A stretch of 64,000 nucleotides of DNA from positions 1-64,000 of the forward strand of contig CAKUBG010000013.1 in the NCBI GenBank assembly GCA_934636825.1, written 5' to 3'. Below the pieces are notes generated by a model. That model saw only the letters and a program-made list of their open reading frames with translations. It was not told where the DNA came from and ran no database searches. Numbering within the stretch: the stretch's first letter is position 1; every line of letters begins with the position of its first letter. This document shows, piece by piece, positions 1-7,637 of this stretch. The position numbers and the translations under genes are program-made. Source of the DNA: an uncultured bacterium (GTDB lineage Bacteria > Vulcanimicrobiota > Xenobia > Xenobiales > Xenobiaceae).

Positions 1-119
1 CAGCGGTTCATCTGGCTCTTCTGAGCGTCGGCCTGCATAGAGGTGTAAATGCTCTGAGCATTCTGATAATCGTTAGCAGTCATCTGAGCGATGCTGGCGG
101 CAGTAGAGAAAACTCCCAT
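1..119 (-). CDS. 78-residue helical protein family, copy 1 (cut by window edge)
   Basis: Only the first 39 codons are inside the window; the gene continues beyond position 1. The start ATG is at 117-119 with a GGAGG Shine-Dalgarno just upstream. The visible protein matches copies 2 and 3 except near the N-terminus, where it begins MGVFSTAAS instead of MGTLTTAAS. There is no signal peptide or membrane segment, and the visible part is rich in Ala, Gln, Ser and Asn, as expected for helix. I do not recognise the family. Its array arrangement and shared promoter with copies 2 and 3 suggest a multi-copy, strongly expressed small protein. Confidence 0.85.
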   Translation of the reverse strand, partial: MGVFSTAASIAQMTANDYQNAQSIYTSMQADAQKSQMNR

Positions 120-161
120 GATAATTACCTCCGTAATCGGAAAAGTTTTTTTCTTGCTCGT

Positions 162-190
162 AGTATCACTCTAGTTAAAGAAAAAGTAAA
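162..190 (-). promoter_or_regulatory. Promoter of 78-residue gene copy 1
   Basis: On the minus strand a TTTACT -35 box (185-190) is followed after exactly 17 bp by GATACT (162-167). The same arrangement is found before copies 2 and 3. The -10 box lies about 43 bp before the start codon. Confidence 0.75.
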
Positions 191-249
191 GGCCTGTTAT
201 AGAAAAAATAATAATTTTATTAAGAAATTATTAGGAAAGCTTCGAAAAC

Positions 250-277
250 AAAAAAAGCGCCCCCCGAAGGAGACGCC
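250..277 (-). terminator. Rho-independent terminator of copy 2
   Basis: An 8-bp G+C-rich stem (257-264 with 269-276) closes on a tetraloop that reads TTCG on the minus strand, followed on that strand by a run of seven T. It lies about 50 bp after the stop of copy 2. Confidence 0.85.
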
Positions 278-323
278 TCTTCTAGCTATCTATTGACAGC
301 TAAAGACTAACCATGGCTAAAAA

Positions 324-560
324 TTAACCGCGAATGTACTCATCCCACTTACCGAACATCTTGTCCTGGGTCTTGGCACGGTTGACGGTAACGTCTTGCT
401 GAATTTCGAAGATCTTGGTCTGGGTGTCCTGGAGGATCTTCCAGCGGTTCATCTGGCTCTTCTGAGCGTCGGCCTGCATAGAGGTGTAAATGCTCTGAGC
501 ATTCTGATAATCGTTAGCGGTCATTTGAGCGATACTGGCAGCAGTAGTAAGAGTTCCCAT
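324..560 (-). CDS. 78-residue helical protein family, copy 2
   Basis: A complete 78-residue protein with no signal peptide, no membrane segment and no cysteine. It is predicted to be almost entirely helical, with Trp near residue 40 and a C-terminal KWDEYIRG. It differs from copy 3 at three positions only (Lys/Gln, Lys/Gln, Gly/Ser), although many codons differ silently, so the protein sequence is under purifying selection. SD GGAGG precedes the ATG. It is a single transcription unit with its own promoter (602-630) and terminator (250-277). The length recalls type III needle subunits or WXG100 proteins, but I see no WXG motif and no convincing needle signature, so function is unknown. Confidence 0.88.
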   Translation of the reverse strand: MGTLTTAASIAQMTANDYQNAQSIYTSMQADAQKSQMNRWKILQDTQTKIFEIQQDVTVNRAKTQDKMFGKWDEYIRG

Positions 561-571
561 GATAATTACCT

Positions 572-599
572 CCGTAAGGTAAGAAGTTTTTTCTTACGG
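572..599 (-). promoter_or_regulatory. Leader hairpin next to the SD of copy 2
   Basis: In the transcript leader CCGTAAG (from 593-599) can pair with CTTACGG (from 572-578). The paired arm runs directly into the GGAGG ribosome site. Copies 1 and 3 keep the A-rich middle of the leader but not this 7-bp stem, so a regulatory role is speculative. Confidence 0.4.
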
Positions 600-601
600 A
601 T

Positions 602-630
602 ATTATCAGTTTGATAAAGATATTAGTAAA
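602..630 (-). promoter_or_regulatory. Promoter of 78-residue gene copy 2
   Basis: TTTACT (625-630) and GATAAT (602-607) on the minus strand are separated by 17 bp, the same geometry as copies 1 and 3. The spacer sequence differs between copies, so the boxes themselves are conserved. Confidence 0.8.
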
Positions 631-710
631 TGGAAATAAATATAGGTGTGATTAAGTTAAGTTAAAGAAAATATAAAAATAAGTCTACACGGTGTTAATA
701 GCCCAAAGAG

Positions 711-754
711 AAGAGCCGCCTTGGCCAAACCGATCGCCAAGACGGCTCTTTTTA
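711..754 (-). terminator. Terminator of copy 3
   Basis: A 15-bp stem with one mismatch (711-725 with 736-750) encloses a 10-nt loop. It sits about 45 bp after the stop of copy 3. A T-run follows the stem on the plus strand; on the minus strand the tail is only moderately T-rich, so it may act in both directions. Confidence 0.75.
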
Positions 755-798
755 TACTTAGTTAGATATCAAGCTCTCTCAGAAGTCGATACTAGAAA

Positions 799-1035
799 CT
801 AACCGCGGATGTACTCATCCCACTTGCTGAACATCTTGTCTTGAGTCTGAGCTCTGTTGACGGTGACGTCCTGCTGAATTTCGAAAATCTTGGTCTGAGT
901 GTCCTGGAGAATTTGCCAACGATTCATCTGGCTCTTCTGGGCGTCGGCCTGCATAGAGGTGTAAATGCTCTGAGCATTCTGGTAATCGTTAGCGGTCATC
1001 TGAGCGATACTGGCGGCAGTAGTAAGAGTTCCCAT
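799..1035 (-). CDS. 78-residue helical protein family, copy 3
   Basis: Complete third copy, 75 of 78 residues identical to copy 2. It has the same SD GGAGG, the same spacing to the ATG, and a leader with the same A-rich segment. No export signal, membrane helix or recognised domain. Three near-identical copies, each a separate monocistronic unit, suggest a gene-dosage need such as a structural subunit or a mass-secreted protein; that is inference. The copies look like tandem duplications of a unit of roughly 475 bp. Confidence 0.88.
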   Translation of the reverse strand: MGTLTTAASIAQMTANDYQNAQSIYTSMQADAQKSQMNRWQILQDTQTKIFEIQQDVTVNRAQTQDKMFSKWDEYIRG

Positions 1036-1078
1036 GATAATTACCTCCGTAAGACGAGAAGTTTTTTTTCTTGCCAGT

Positions 1079-1107
1079 ATTATCGATCGTATGAAGGCCT
1101 CAGTAAA
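1079..1107 (-). promoter_or_regulatory. Promoter of 78-residue gene copy 3
   Basis: TTTACT (1102-1107), 17-bp spacer, GATAAT (1079-1084), read on the minus strand. Identical boxes and spacing to copy 2. Confidence 0.8.
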
Positions 1108-1201
1108 TGGGTTTTATTTTGAGTACCATAAACTGATATTAAAAAAAAGATTAAAAAAATAGATATATATGCGGAGGTTAAGTATGGATTAAAGAAACCA
1201 T

Positions 1202-1254
1202 AAAAAACGCCGCAATTTCAGAGTTAAATGCCCTTTAGATTGCAGCATTTTTTT
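1202..1254 (-). terminator. Terminator after the beta-propeller gene
   Basis: GCCGCAAT (1209-1216) pairs with ATTGCAGC (1239-1246) with one internal mismatch. There is an A-run on one side and a T-run on the other, so it can work in either direction. It lies about 90 bp downstream of the stop of the gene at 1341-2786. Confidence 0.65.
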
Positions 1255-1340
1255 CAGTGTAAATACACTACAATACCTTTATATTTTCTTTATTTTTTAT
1301 TCTTTTTGTTTCTCCTTAATCTTAGGTCTATTAAAAAATA

Positions 1341-2786
1341 TCAAGGTTTGTTTTCAGGCAAATTGGAGGGGACGCTAGCAATTTCAAAGCAAGCTATCTG
1401 TCCTTGAGCTCCGCCAAGATAAAGATATTTATCATCAATAACGAGTGGACAAGATGGAACGAAGGGGAGATTATATTCCCGCTTTAAGTGACCAGATTCG
1501 GCATCCAAAACAAGAAGGCTTGAATTTTCTGTCGCCGTCAAGATATTGCCGTTCCAGTATAAAGCCGGAGTTGATAGAGCTTGAGCACTTTGATAACGCC
1601 AAAGAAGCTGTCCGCTTAAAGAAGCTAAAGATATTATATTGCGATCATTGACAAAGAAGCAGCGAGGCTTTTGAAGATCGAAACTCAGTGTATTGATTAA
1701 AATGCCCTGAGAATTTGTTTGCTCACTGCCATGTTGGGGCGGAGTGTAACGCCAGACAAATTTTGGTTTAAAGTATTGAGCGCCTTCAGAGTCGGCCCCT
1801 AAAGCGTAGCAAAAAATATGGCCATTGGAAGCGGTGGCATAGAGAAAATTTTTGATTATACGTAGTGGTTGGCGAAATTCCAGAGAACCGGAACCTATTT
1901 GCTGATTTATCGAAGCACTTGGATTGTTTAAGTCGACGCTCCATAATTGGCCATTTAAACTGATTGCATACAGATATTCTGAATTTCTATTATTGAAAGC
2001 TTGGATAGCCGGATCGCTGACAAACGCTTTGCTGTTTATTCCGTTGCACGGCAAGAGATGCCAACTGGCATTTGTGCCGTCGGCGGCAAATTGAGTCACT
2101 ATTCCATCTCCGGAAAGACAAACAATTTTCTCTTCACTTCGGCAAGGAGAACTGTAAGACAGACGGGGCAAAGTACTAAATTTTAAATGTAACAATTTAT
2201 TGCGAAATTGCCGTTCTTCTGCTTTTTCTCTGGCTTTAGCCATAGCTTGGGCAGCTGTCAGACGCTCTGAAGAATTTTTAGTCGATTCATAACGCTTTTT
2301 TTTGCTTTCTTGGATCAATTGATCGTATGGAAAAGGTAAAATCCAATATTTTGCTTCTCCGCTAATCAGATCCAGGCAACTTACCGAGCAATCTTTGGTG
2401 CTTGCTACCAACATGTTGTCCAGACACAACGGAGGAGAAACAATGGGGGCGCTGATAGATGTATTCCATATGGCAAGGCCGCTGACCGTATCGTAGGCAG
2501 CTATTTGTTTCGAAAACAGAGAGCCAACATTGAGCAAGCGATTGTTTACTGATAGCCAGGCGATCTGATTTTTAAAATTTGTTTCCCAAAGTGGCTGGGA
2601 ATTAAGATAAAAGCGACCGTAAGGAACGTTTTGGCCCTGTTCTTCGGTAGCAGAAGCAGAAGGCGGCCCGGAGGGAAGCCTATTAGGTTCGGGAACATTT
2701 TCGGCACTGCTTGGCCAGGCTTGAAGACAACAGACGGCCAGGACTGCAAGGGATGAGGCAATAGATGAAAAGTTAAGTCTGGACAT
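1341..2786 (-). CDS. Exported PQQ-type beta-propeller protein
   Basis: 481 residues. The N-terminus has a hydrophobic signal segment (about residues 10-28) ending near an Ala-rich site. The rest shows repeating blades of the PQQ/WD type: short hydrophobic strands with patterns like 'AYDTVSGLAIWNT', 'CLDLISGEAKYW', 'SLASLSGQLLWRY' and 'VLDAESGHLKREY', the usual blade-ending motif in which a stored value is compared with a bulk value. A charged helical insertion lies around residues 155-200. Such propellers serve as binding scaffolds, for example BamB in outer-membrane assembly. Here bamA starts about 510 bp away on the other strand, so a BamB-like role is possible but not shown. No enzyme motif seen. 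Confidence 0.75.
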   Translation of the reverse strand: MSRLNFSSIASSLAVLAVCCLQAWPSSAENVPEPNRLPSGPPSASATEEQGQNVPYGRFYLNSQPLWETNFKNQIAWLSVNNRLLNVGSLFSKQIAAYDTVSGLAIWNTSISAPIVSPPLCLDNMLVASTKDCSVSCLDLISGEAKYWILPFPYDQLIQESKKKRYESTKNSSERLTAAQAMAKAREKAEERQFRNKLLHLKFSTLPRLSYSSPCRSEEKIVCLSGDGIVTQFAADGTNASWHLLPCNGINSKAFVSDPAIQAFNNRNSEYLYAISLNGQLWSVDLNNPSASINQQIGSGSLEFRQPLRIIKNFLYATASNGHIFCYALGADSEGAQYFKPKFVWRYTPPQHGSEQTNSQGILINTLSFDLQKPRCFFVNDRNIISLASLSGQLLWRYQSAQALSTPALYWNGNILTATENSSLLVLDAESGHLKREYNLPFVPSCPLVIDDKYLYLGGAQGQIACFEIASVPSNLPENKP

Positions 2787-3298
2787 GGTACTGTCGGTAT
2801 TTTTCTGTTCGCGGTCAGTCTGTTCCTGGCGAAGCTGTTTTTTAGAGTAGCAAGCGAATTTAAGTCTATTTTTTTGTCGAGAAAAATCGGTTGTTTTTCT
2901 AAAGTTTCGCTTGTGAAGGATAGGTTTAGAGGGTAGCGAAAAAGGGCGGGATTTTACGGAAATTTTTGCTGCACTTTCGGTTGATAGCTAAGGCTTAAAA
3001 GCCCGCTTTTGTGGCTGTTTTCGTCTAAAAATGCCTGTTTCGTCTTTTGGGTGATATGTAAAGAAACAGTTTCCGCAAGATCGAAAAGTCCCAGCTTTGG
3101 GCGGGGGCGCATTTATAAATCGGTAAAGCCATTGGGAGCTCTTGGCAGTGTTGGCATTTGTGAGAGCATAACGCGGCGCCTAGAGCTATAAATTTTTTAT
3201 AAAAAGAGAGCTGGCTGAGGAGGCTTTCGGTTATTTTACCGTAAAATTCACGGCTTCGGCAGCAGTCGTATTTCGCTTTTTTTGTTTGGAGGAATTAG
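2787..3298. other. Intergenic region between divergent propeller and bamA genes
   Basis: 512 bp. I see no convincing coding region; the 60-codon open frame inside it has no SD and no recognisable composition. It should hold the promoters of both flanking genes, but I find no clear paired -35/-10 for either. The final 15 bp carry the bamA ribosome site (GGAGG, about 8 bp before the ATG). Confidence 0.6.
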
Positions 3299-6200
3299 AT
3301 GAGGAACGCACTCGGACATGTCTTGTCAGCAGCAGTGCTTGTAGGCAGCTTCGGGACTTCTCTTCCCGCGTTTGCAGAAAGTTTGCCCGGCAGTACCACA
3401 GGAAGTCCTGCCGATCCCATACCGGCTGTGGTCAAAACAGGAGCCGAGCTTGGCTATGATTATTCTGTCGGCGAAAATTCCCGGGTTTTAGCTTCGCAAG
3501 GCCAATCTGAAAATTATGAGTATGTGCAGCCGCGTATTCTCAAGTTAGTCGCCTCCGATGGAGTTGCCGAGTCTGAAGCTGCTTCCGATGTTGTTTCTGT
3601 TTCTAAAACAGAAGACTCGCAAAAAACGGCAACTGTGTCGACTGTTTCCGAAACTGTGAGCACTCCTGTGGAACATAAGGCTGCTTCTAAAAGCACCGGC
3701 AAATCCAATTTGGAAAAAGCTAAAGCTAAGTTGGCACAGAGTAGAGCGGCTAGAAAACTTTCTGCTTCCAATTCCAAAGTAAAAGCTAACGTCACCGACA
3801 AGTCGGCTAAGCAAATTTCCAAGGATGCTGCCTCCGAACCTAAGGCCGAAGCATCTGAACAAAAATCAGCTCCGGTTGAAAACGATGAAAAAGTTGCTGA
3901 CGGTCAGGAAATCCAGTCCAAGGGACTTCCCGCTCAGGCTCTCGAGCAAAGTGAAAACAAAGATAAAGATACTCAAGCCGTTGATAATAAAACCGGTGCC
4001 GTCGAAAATGTTGAATCTGCTCCTGCGCAGACTGCCGACAGCTCTGCCGACGAGGCAAAAAAGGCTGAAGAAGACGTAAAAGTTACAGATAAAAATGATG
4101 CCGAAGCGCAAAAAACCGAAACGAAAGCTTCTGCACCAATTTCTCCTATTTTTAGCGGTACTGTCGAAGCTATTACCGACAACTCTTTGCGTATTGCGGG
4201 TGTGAGTGCCAGCGGTGAGCCTTTGAGTTTAGACTTCATTGTTGATGGAAACAGTCAGATGGCCGAAGGTATCAAAATCGGCGACAGCCTATCTGTTTTT
4301 TACGAAGTTTCGGAAAATGGCGGTTTCAGAGTTACTTCAGCTAGGTATTTCTCCGGTGAAGCTCCCAAGAATGTTTTTCCAGGAGACATCCCTTCAGAAT
4401 TAACTAGCGATAAGAGCGCTGTACAAGACGACAATAACACCGGATTGGAAGAAGCGGATATTCCCAAAGTTGTCAGCATTGAAGTTGAGGGCAACAAGAC
4501 AGTTTCTTCTGAGGAAATTTTACAAATAATTTCCACTCGTATTGGCGATCCTTTGTTAGAACCGCGTATTCGTCGTGATATGCAAGCCATTTACGACAGT
4601 GGTTACTACACAGATGTTCGCTTGGACACACGCTATACATCTGATGGCGTTCGTGTAATCTTCCGCGTTTTGGAAAACCCTGTCGTCAATGAAATCGTCT
4701 TGGAAGGCAATAGCGTAGCTTCCAGTGATAAATTGCGCTCTCTTATGCAATTGGAAACTGGTAAAGTTCTTAATACGCGCATTTTGCAAAACGACTTACA
4801 GTCCATCAATAAATACTATAACGAAGATTTGGGCTACACTATCAGTCCTTCTCACATTACCAAACTTGACTTTAATGGCGGTAAGCTGACCTTAACTTTA
4901 GCCGACGGCATTGTGGTCAAAGAAGTAAAAGTTGAAGGCGTAACGGTTTTTCCTCACGATCAAATAGCTTCCATGATCACCTTGAAGCCCGGCGATTTGT
5001 TCAACCGCAATACGTTGCGTGCCGACACTGAGAAGATTTCAGCTCTCTATGACGAGAAACAGTATATCTTAGATACGATAAAACCTTCGGTAGACGTTGA
5101 AACCGGCGTTGTTACCGTCAATGTGGTTGAAGCTGTACTCCAAGAGATCAAGCTTACTTGGACTGGAACCAGTGCCAGTAAGCATCGCACCAAAGATGAT
5201 ACTGTCTTACGCAATATTCGCACTAAGCCTGGCGAGGTAATGCGTCGCGATCGTATTCAAAAAGATTTGGAACGCCTGAATAATTTGGGCTTATTCAAAA
5301 AAGTTGAACCGGAAGTTGAGCCCGGCGCCGCTCCTGGACAAGCTATCTTGGTTCTCAATATTGAAGAGCAAAAGACTGGCTTGGCTACTGTCGGTGTAGG
5401 TTATGCCGGCGGTGGTTCTGGTGCTGTACGTCCTGGTATTACCGGCGCTATTTCTTACTCTGAGCGCAACTTATTTGGCGAAGGCAAGCAATTCTCCGTC
5501 AACTTGCAGCGTGGTGCTCAAATTGGCGCCTACAGTATCTCTTACTACGATCCTGCCATCAACTCTGCCCAAGATTCTATCGGCGTATCTGCTTATTACA
5601 ATAGCGTTGACGATTTGGAACAACAAGTTACCGGCGCCGATTACGGCACTTATGCTTACTACGATCAGGAAGTCTACGGTGCTACCGTAACTTACGGCCA
5701 TCCCTTCTCTGATGATTTCCGTGGTTTTGTGACTTTGCGTCACGAGACGATCAACTTAACTATGTCTGGCAAGTCTTTGTATGTACCTGTTGGCTTGGGC
5801 AAAGGTGATTTGAATGCTATCGGTTTGTCAACACTTTATGATACCCGTGACGACGTATTCAGTCCTCATAAAGGAAGTTACGCTAATGTGGCTCTTACTT
5901 TTGCCGGTTTTGGTGGAGATTATAATTACAAGAAATTTGTTGTAGAAGGTCGCCACTATGTTCCTTTGACTAAGCGATCTACTTTGGCTTTGCGAGGTAT
6001 GTACGGCACAGTCGGTAACGGAGCCCCTGCTTCTGAATACTTCTATGCCGGTGGTACCGATACTTTGCGTGGCTATCAGGACAACTCCATGTTCGGTAAT
6101 AAAGTGGTCTTGCTCAACGCCGAATATCGTTTCCCTATTGGCAATATTAAGATGCTTAGCGGAGCTGTCTTTGTAGACGCGGGTAATGCTTGGATTTCTG

Positions 6201-6346
6201 GTTATAAATCCAGTGAACTTTACACTGATGCTGGTGTTGGCTTACGTATCGTCTTCCCCAACTTGGGCTTGGGTGTTATTCGTATAGACTACGCCTTTGG
6301 TAAAGATGGATCTCGCTCCAGTATTGGTATAGGCCAGTCCTTCTAA
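3299..6346 (+). CDS. bamA: Outer-membrane assembly protein BamA with long N-terminal extension
   Basis: 1015 residues, against about 800 for typical BamA. BamA inserts beta-barrel proteins into the outer membrane. Order: signal peptide (about 1-27); an Ala/Ser/Lys/Glu-rich disordered stretch (about 60-275); a small beta domain (about 278-355, beginning PIFSGTVEAI); POTRA-type repeats from about residue 388 (IPKVVSIEVEGN), with a POTRA-like 'DSGYYTDV' turn; then the Omp85 barrel from about residue 700. The barrel contains the conserved loop-6 motif TLRGY in GGTDTLRGYQ and ends in Phe, as expected of a barrel C-terminal signal. It heads a plus-strand block with four OmpH-like genes and lpxD. 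The low-complexity extension is unusual and could span a thick periplasm or bind peptidoglycan; that is inference. Confidence 0.95.
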   Translation: MRNALGHVLSAAVLVGSFGTSLPAFAESLPGSTTGSPADPIPAVVKTGAELGYDYSVGENSRVLASQGQSENYEYVQPRILKLVASDGVAESEAASDVVSVSKTEDSQKTATVSTVSETVSTPVEHKAASKSTGKSNLEKAKAKLAQSRAARKLSASNSKVKANVTDKSAKQISKDAASEPKAEASEQKSAPVENDEKVADGQEIQSKGLPAQALEQSENKDKDTQAVDNKTGAVENVESAPAQTADSSADEAKKAEEDVKVTDKNDAEAQKTETKASAPISPIFSGTVEAITDNSLRIAGVSASGEPLSLDFIVDGNSQMAEGIKIGDSLSVFYEVSENGGFRVTSARYFSGEAPKNVFPGDIPSELTSDKSAVQDDNNTGLEEADIPKVVSIEVEGNKTVSSEEILQIISTRIGDPLLEPRIRRDMQAIYDSGYYTDVRLDTRYTSDGVRVIFRVLENPVVNEIVLEGNSVASSDKLRSLMQLETGKVLNTRILQNDLQSINKYYNEDLGYTISPSHITKLDFNGGKLTLTLADGIVVKEVKVEGVTVFPHDQIASMITLKPGDLFNRNTLRADTEKISALYDEKQYILDTIKPSVDVETGVVTVNVVEAVLQEIKLTWTGTSASKHRTKDDTVLRNIRTKPGEVMRRDRIQKDLERLNNLGLFKKVEPEVEPGAAPGQAILVLNIEEQKTGLATVGVGYAGGGSGAVRPGITGAISYSERNLFGEGKQFSVNLQRGAQIGAYSISYYDPAINSAQDSIGVSAYYNSVDDLEQQVTGADYGTYAYYDQEVYGATVTYGHPFSDDFRGFVTLRHETINLTMSGKSLYVPVGLGKGDLNAIGLSTLYDTRDDVFSPHKGSYANVALTFAGFGGDYNYKKFVVEGRHYVPLTKRSTLALRGMYGTVGNGAPASEYFYAGGTDTLRGYQDNSMFGNKVVLLNAEYRFPIGNIKMLSGAVFVDAGNAWISGYKSSELYTDAGVGLRIVFPNLGLGVIRIDYAFGKDGSRSSIGIGQSF

Positions 6347-6622
6347 GTTTAAGCGGTTGACGCTTCTTGTCTGATTGTGTCGCCGATGGCAGGAAAGCTG
6401 CTCCATTTCTTTTGTGCGCTCGGCGGCCGTAGCTATTTTTACAGCGTTTTGAGATATTGGGCTCGGTAAGTGAAACAGAGTAGGGGAGGAAAGCTCAAAG
6501 AGGTTGGATAGCTCGTTTTGGCAGAGCGCGTGCTGCCTTGTTTGTAAGATTAGTAATAACTCCCCATTGATCTTAAGTTGGGGGGTAGTTCCCAAGAACC
6601 CTTAAAGGAGGTTCAGGTTTAA

Positions 6623-7624
6623 ATGTCTGAGATTGATTTGAATAAGACCGCTGCTGATGGTGCTACTACCGAAAAGAGCAGTGAGACTGCCGCTCCTTCA
6701 GGCGGCAATAAGAAGAAGACTATAGCGATAGTTGCTGCCATTGTGGCTGTGATTATTATCGGTATCGGTACTTGGATGTTTTTAAGTCCCAGTGGCATGA
6801 TGTCTTCTCCGGCCAAAAAAGTTGGTTGTATCGACGCTTCGGCTATTTATGCTCTCGATGAGTTTAAAAATGCAGAAAAGCAAATCGCCGATTTCGCCGA
6901 GAAAAAGAATAAAGAGTTCGAAAAAGCCGTTTCCGAAAAGAATGGCAAAGAGGGTGCCGAGACCGAGCTTCAGCTGCTTTACAGTAAGCTTCAGGGTGAA
7001 GTTGAAGTCAACCGCAACAAGATCATTTTGCCTTTGAACAATCGAGTCTCTGCAGCCATTGCTTCTGTGTCTGCCAGCAAAGGCTTAAATGTTGTACTGG
7101 ACAAGCGCGTAGTTGTTTGTGGTGTCCCAGATATTACTGAAGACGTGAAAAAGCTCTTCCAACAAAAAGGTGAACTTAAAGTGCCTGCCGAGGAGGATAC
7201 CAGCGATTCTCCCGTAGCTTACTTCGATCAGGGTATCGTGCGTAAGTTGAAAGTATTTGGCGAAGTCGATATTAAATTGAGCCAAGCTCGTGCCGATATG
7301 ATGCGCGAATATGAAAAGAAAGCTCCCAGCCTTTCTGCTTCCGAGCGTGAGGCTTTGCAGCGTGAGATGTCTGCTCGTTTCGAAGCTCTCAGCCAGCAGC
7401 AATATGCTCCTCTTTATCAGAAGGTAAACAATTCTGTTAATAAAGTTGCCAAAGATTTGGGCATTTCCTTAGTCCTCAATAAGCAGACTGTTATGTATGG
7501 CGGCCGCAACATTACTGACGAAGTGATTGATACTTTCAACGCCAGCTTGAGTAATGATACTGCCGAGGCTGCTCCTGCTGCCGATAGTAAGGATGCTGCC
7601 AAGGACGCGAAAGCTTCTAAGTAA
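6623..7624 (+). CDS. Membrane-anchored protein with two OmpH/Skp-like domains
   Basis: 333 residues. After a short polar N-terminus there is one membrane segment (about residues 33-54, very Ile/Val-rich), so the rest is periplasmic. Two OmpH-type units follow in tandem, each starting with a beta strand (VGCIDASAIY and VAYFDQGIVRKL), a charged helical hairpin, and ending with the typical OmpH close: a 'LNVVLDKRVVVCG..DIT' strand pair in unit 1 and 'ISLVLNKQTVMYGG..IT' in unit 2. OmpH/Skp proteins are trimeric chaperones for unfolded outer-membrane proteins. Location behind bamA fits. AAGGAGG precedes the ATG. Tandem duplication and a membrane anchor are not the classical Skp form, which is small and soluble. 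Confidence 0.82.
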   Translation: MSEIDLNKTAADGATTEKSSETAAPSGGNKKKTIAIVAAIVAVIIIGIGTWMFLSPSGMMSSPAKKVGCIDASAIYALDEFKNAEKQIADFAEKKNKEFEKAVSEKNGKEGAETELQLLYSKLQGEVEVNRNKIILPLNNRVSAAIASVSASKGLNVVLDKRVVVCGVPDITEDVKKLFQQKGELKVPAEEDTSDSPVAYFDQGIVRKLKVFGEVDIKLSQARADMMREYEKKAPSLSASEREALQREMSARFEALSQQQYAPLYQKVNNSVNKVAKDLGISLVLNKQTVMYGGRNITDEVIDTFNASLSNDTAEAAPAADSKDAAKDAKASK

Positions 7625-7637
7625 TTGAGGTGTTTTT

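Noticed and set aside
324..1035. Identification of the 78-residue proteins as type III needle subunits or WXG100 proteins
   Set aside because: Length is similar, but there is no WXG motif and no needle-type signature, and no secretion apparatus genes are in the window.
396..1122. Plus-strand open frames opposite copies 2 and 3 of the 78-residue gene
   Set aside because: They are mirror frames of a conserved coding sequence, have no SD, and the minus-strand frames have strong SD, promoters and terminators.
3009..3191. 60-codon open frame upstream of bamA
   Set aside because: No ribosome site and no protein-like pattern.
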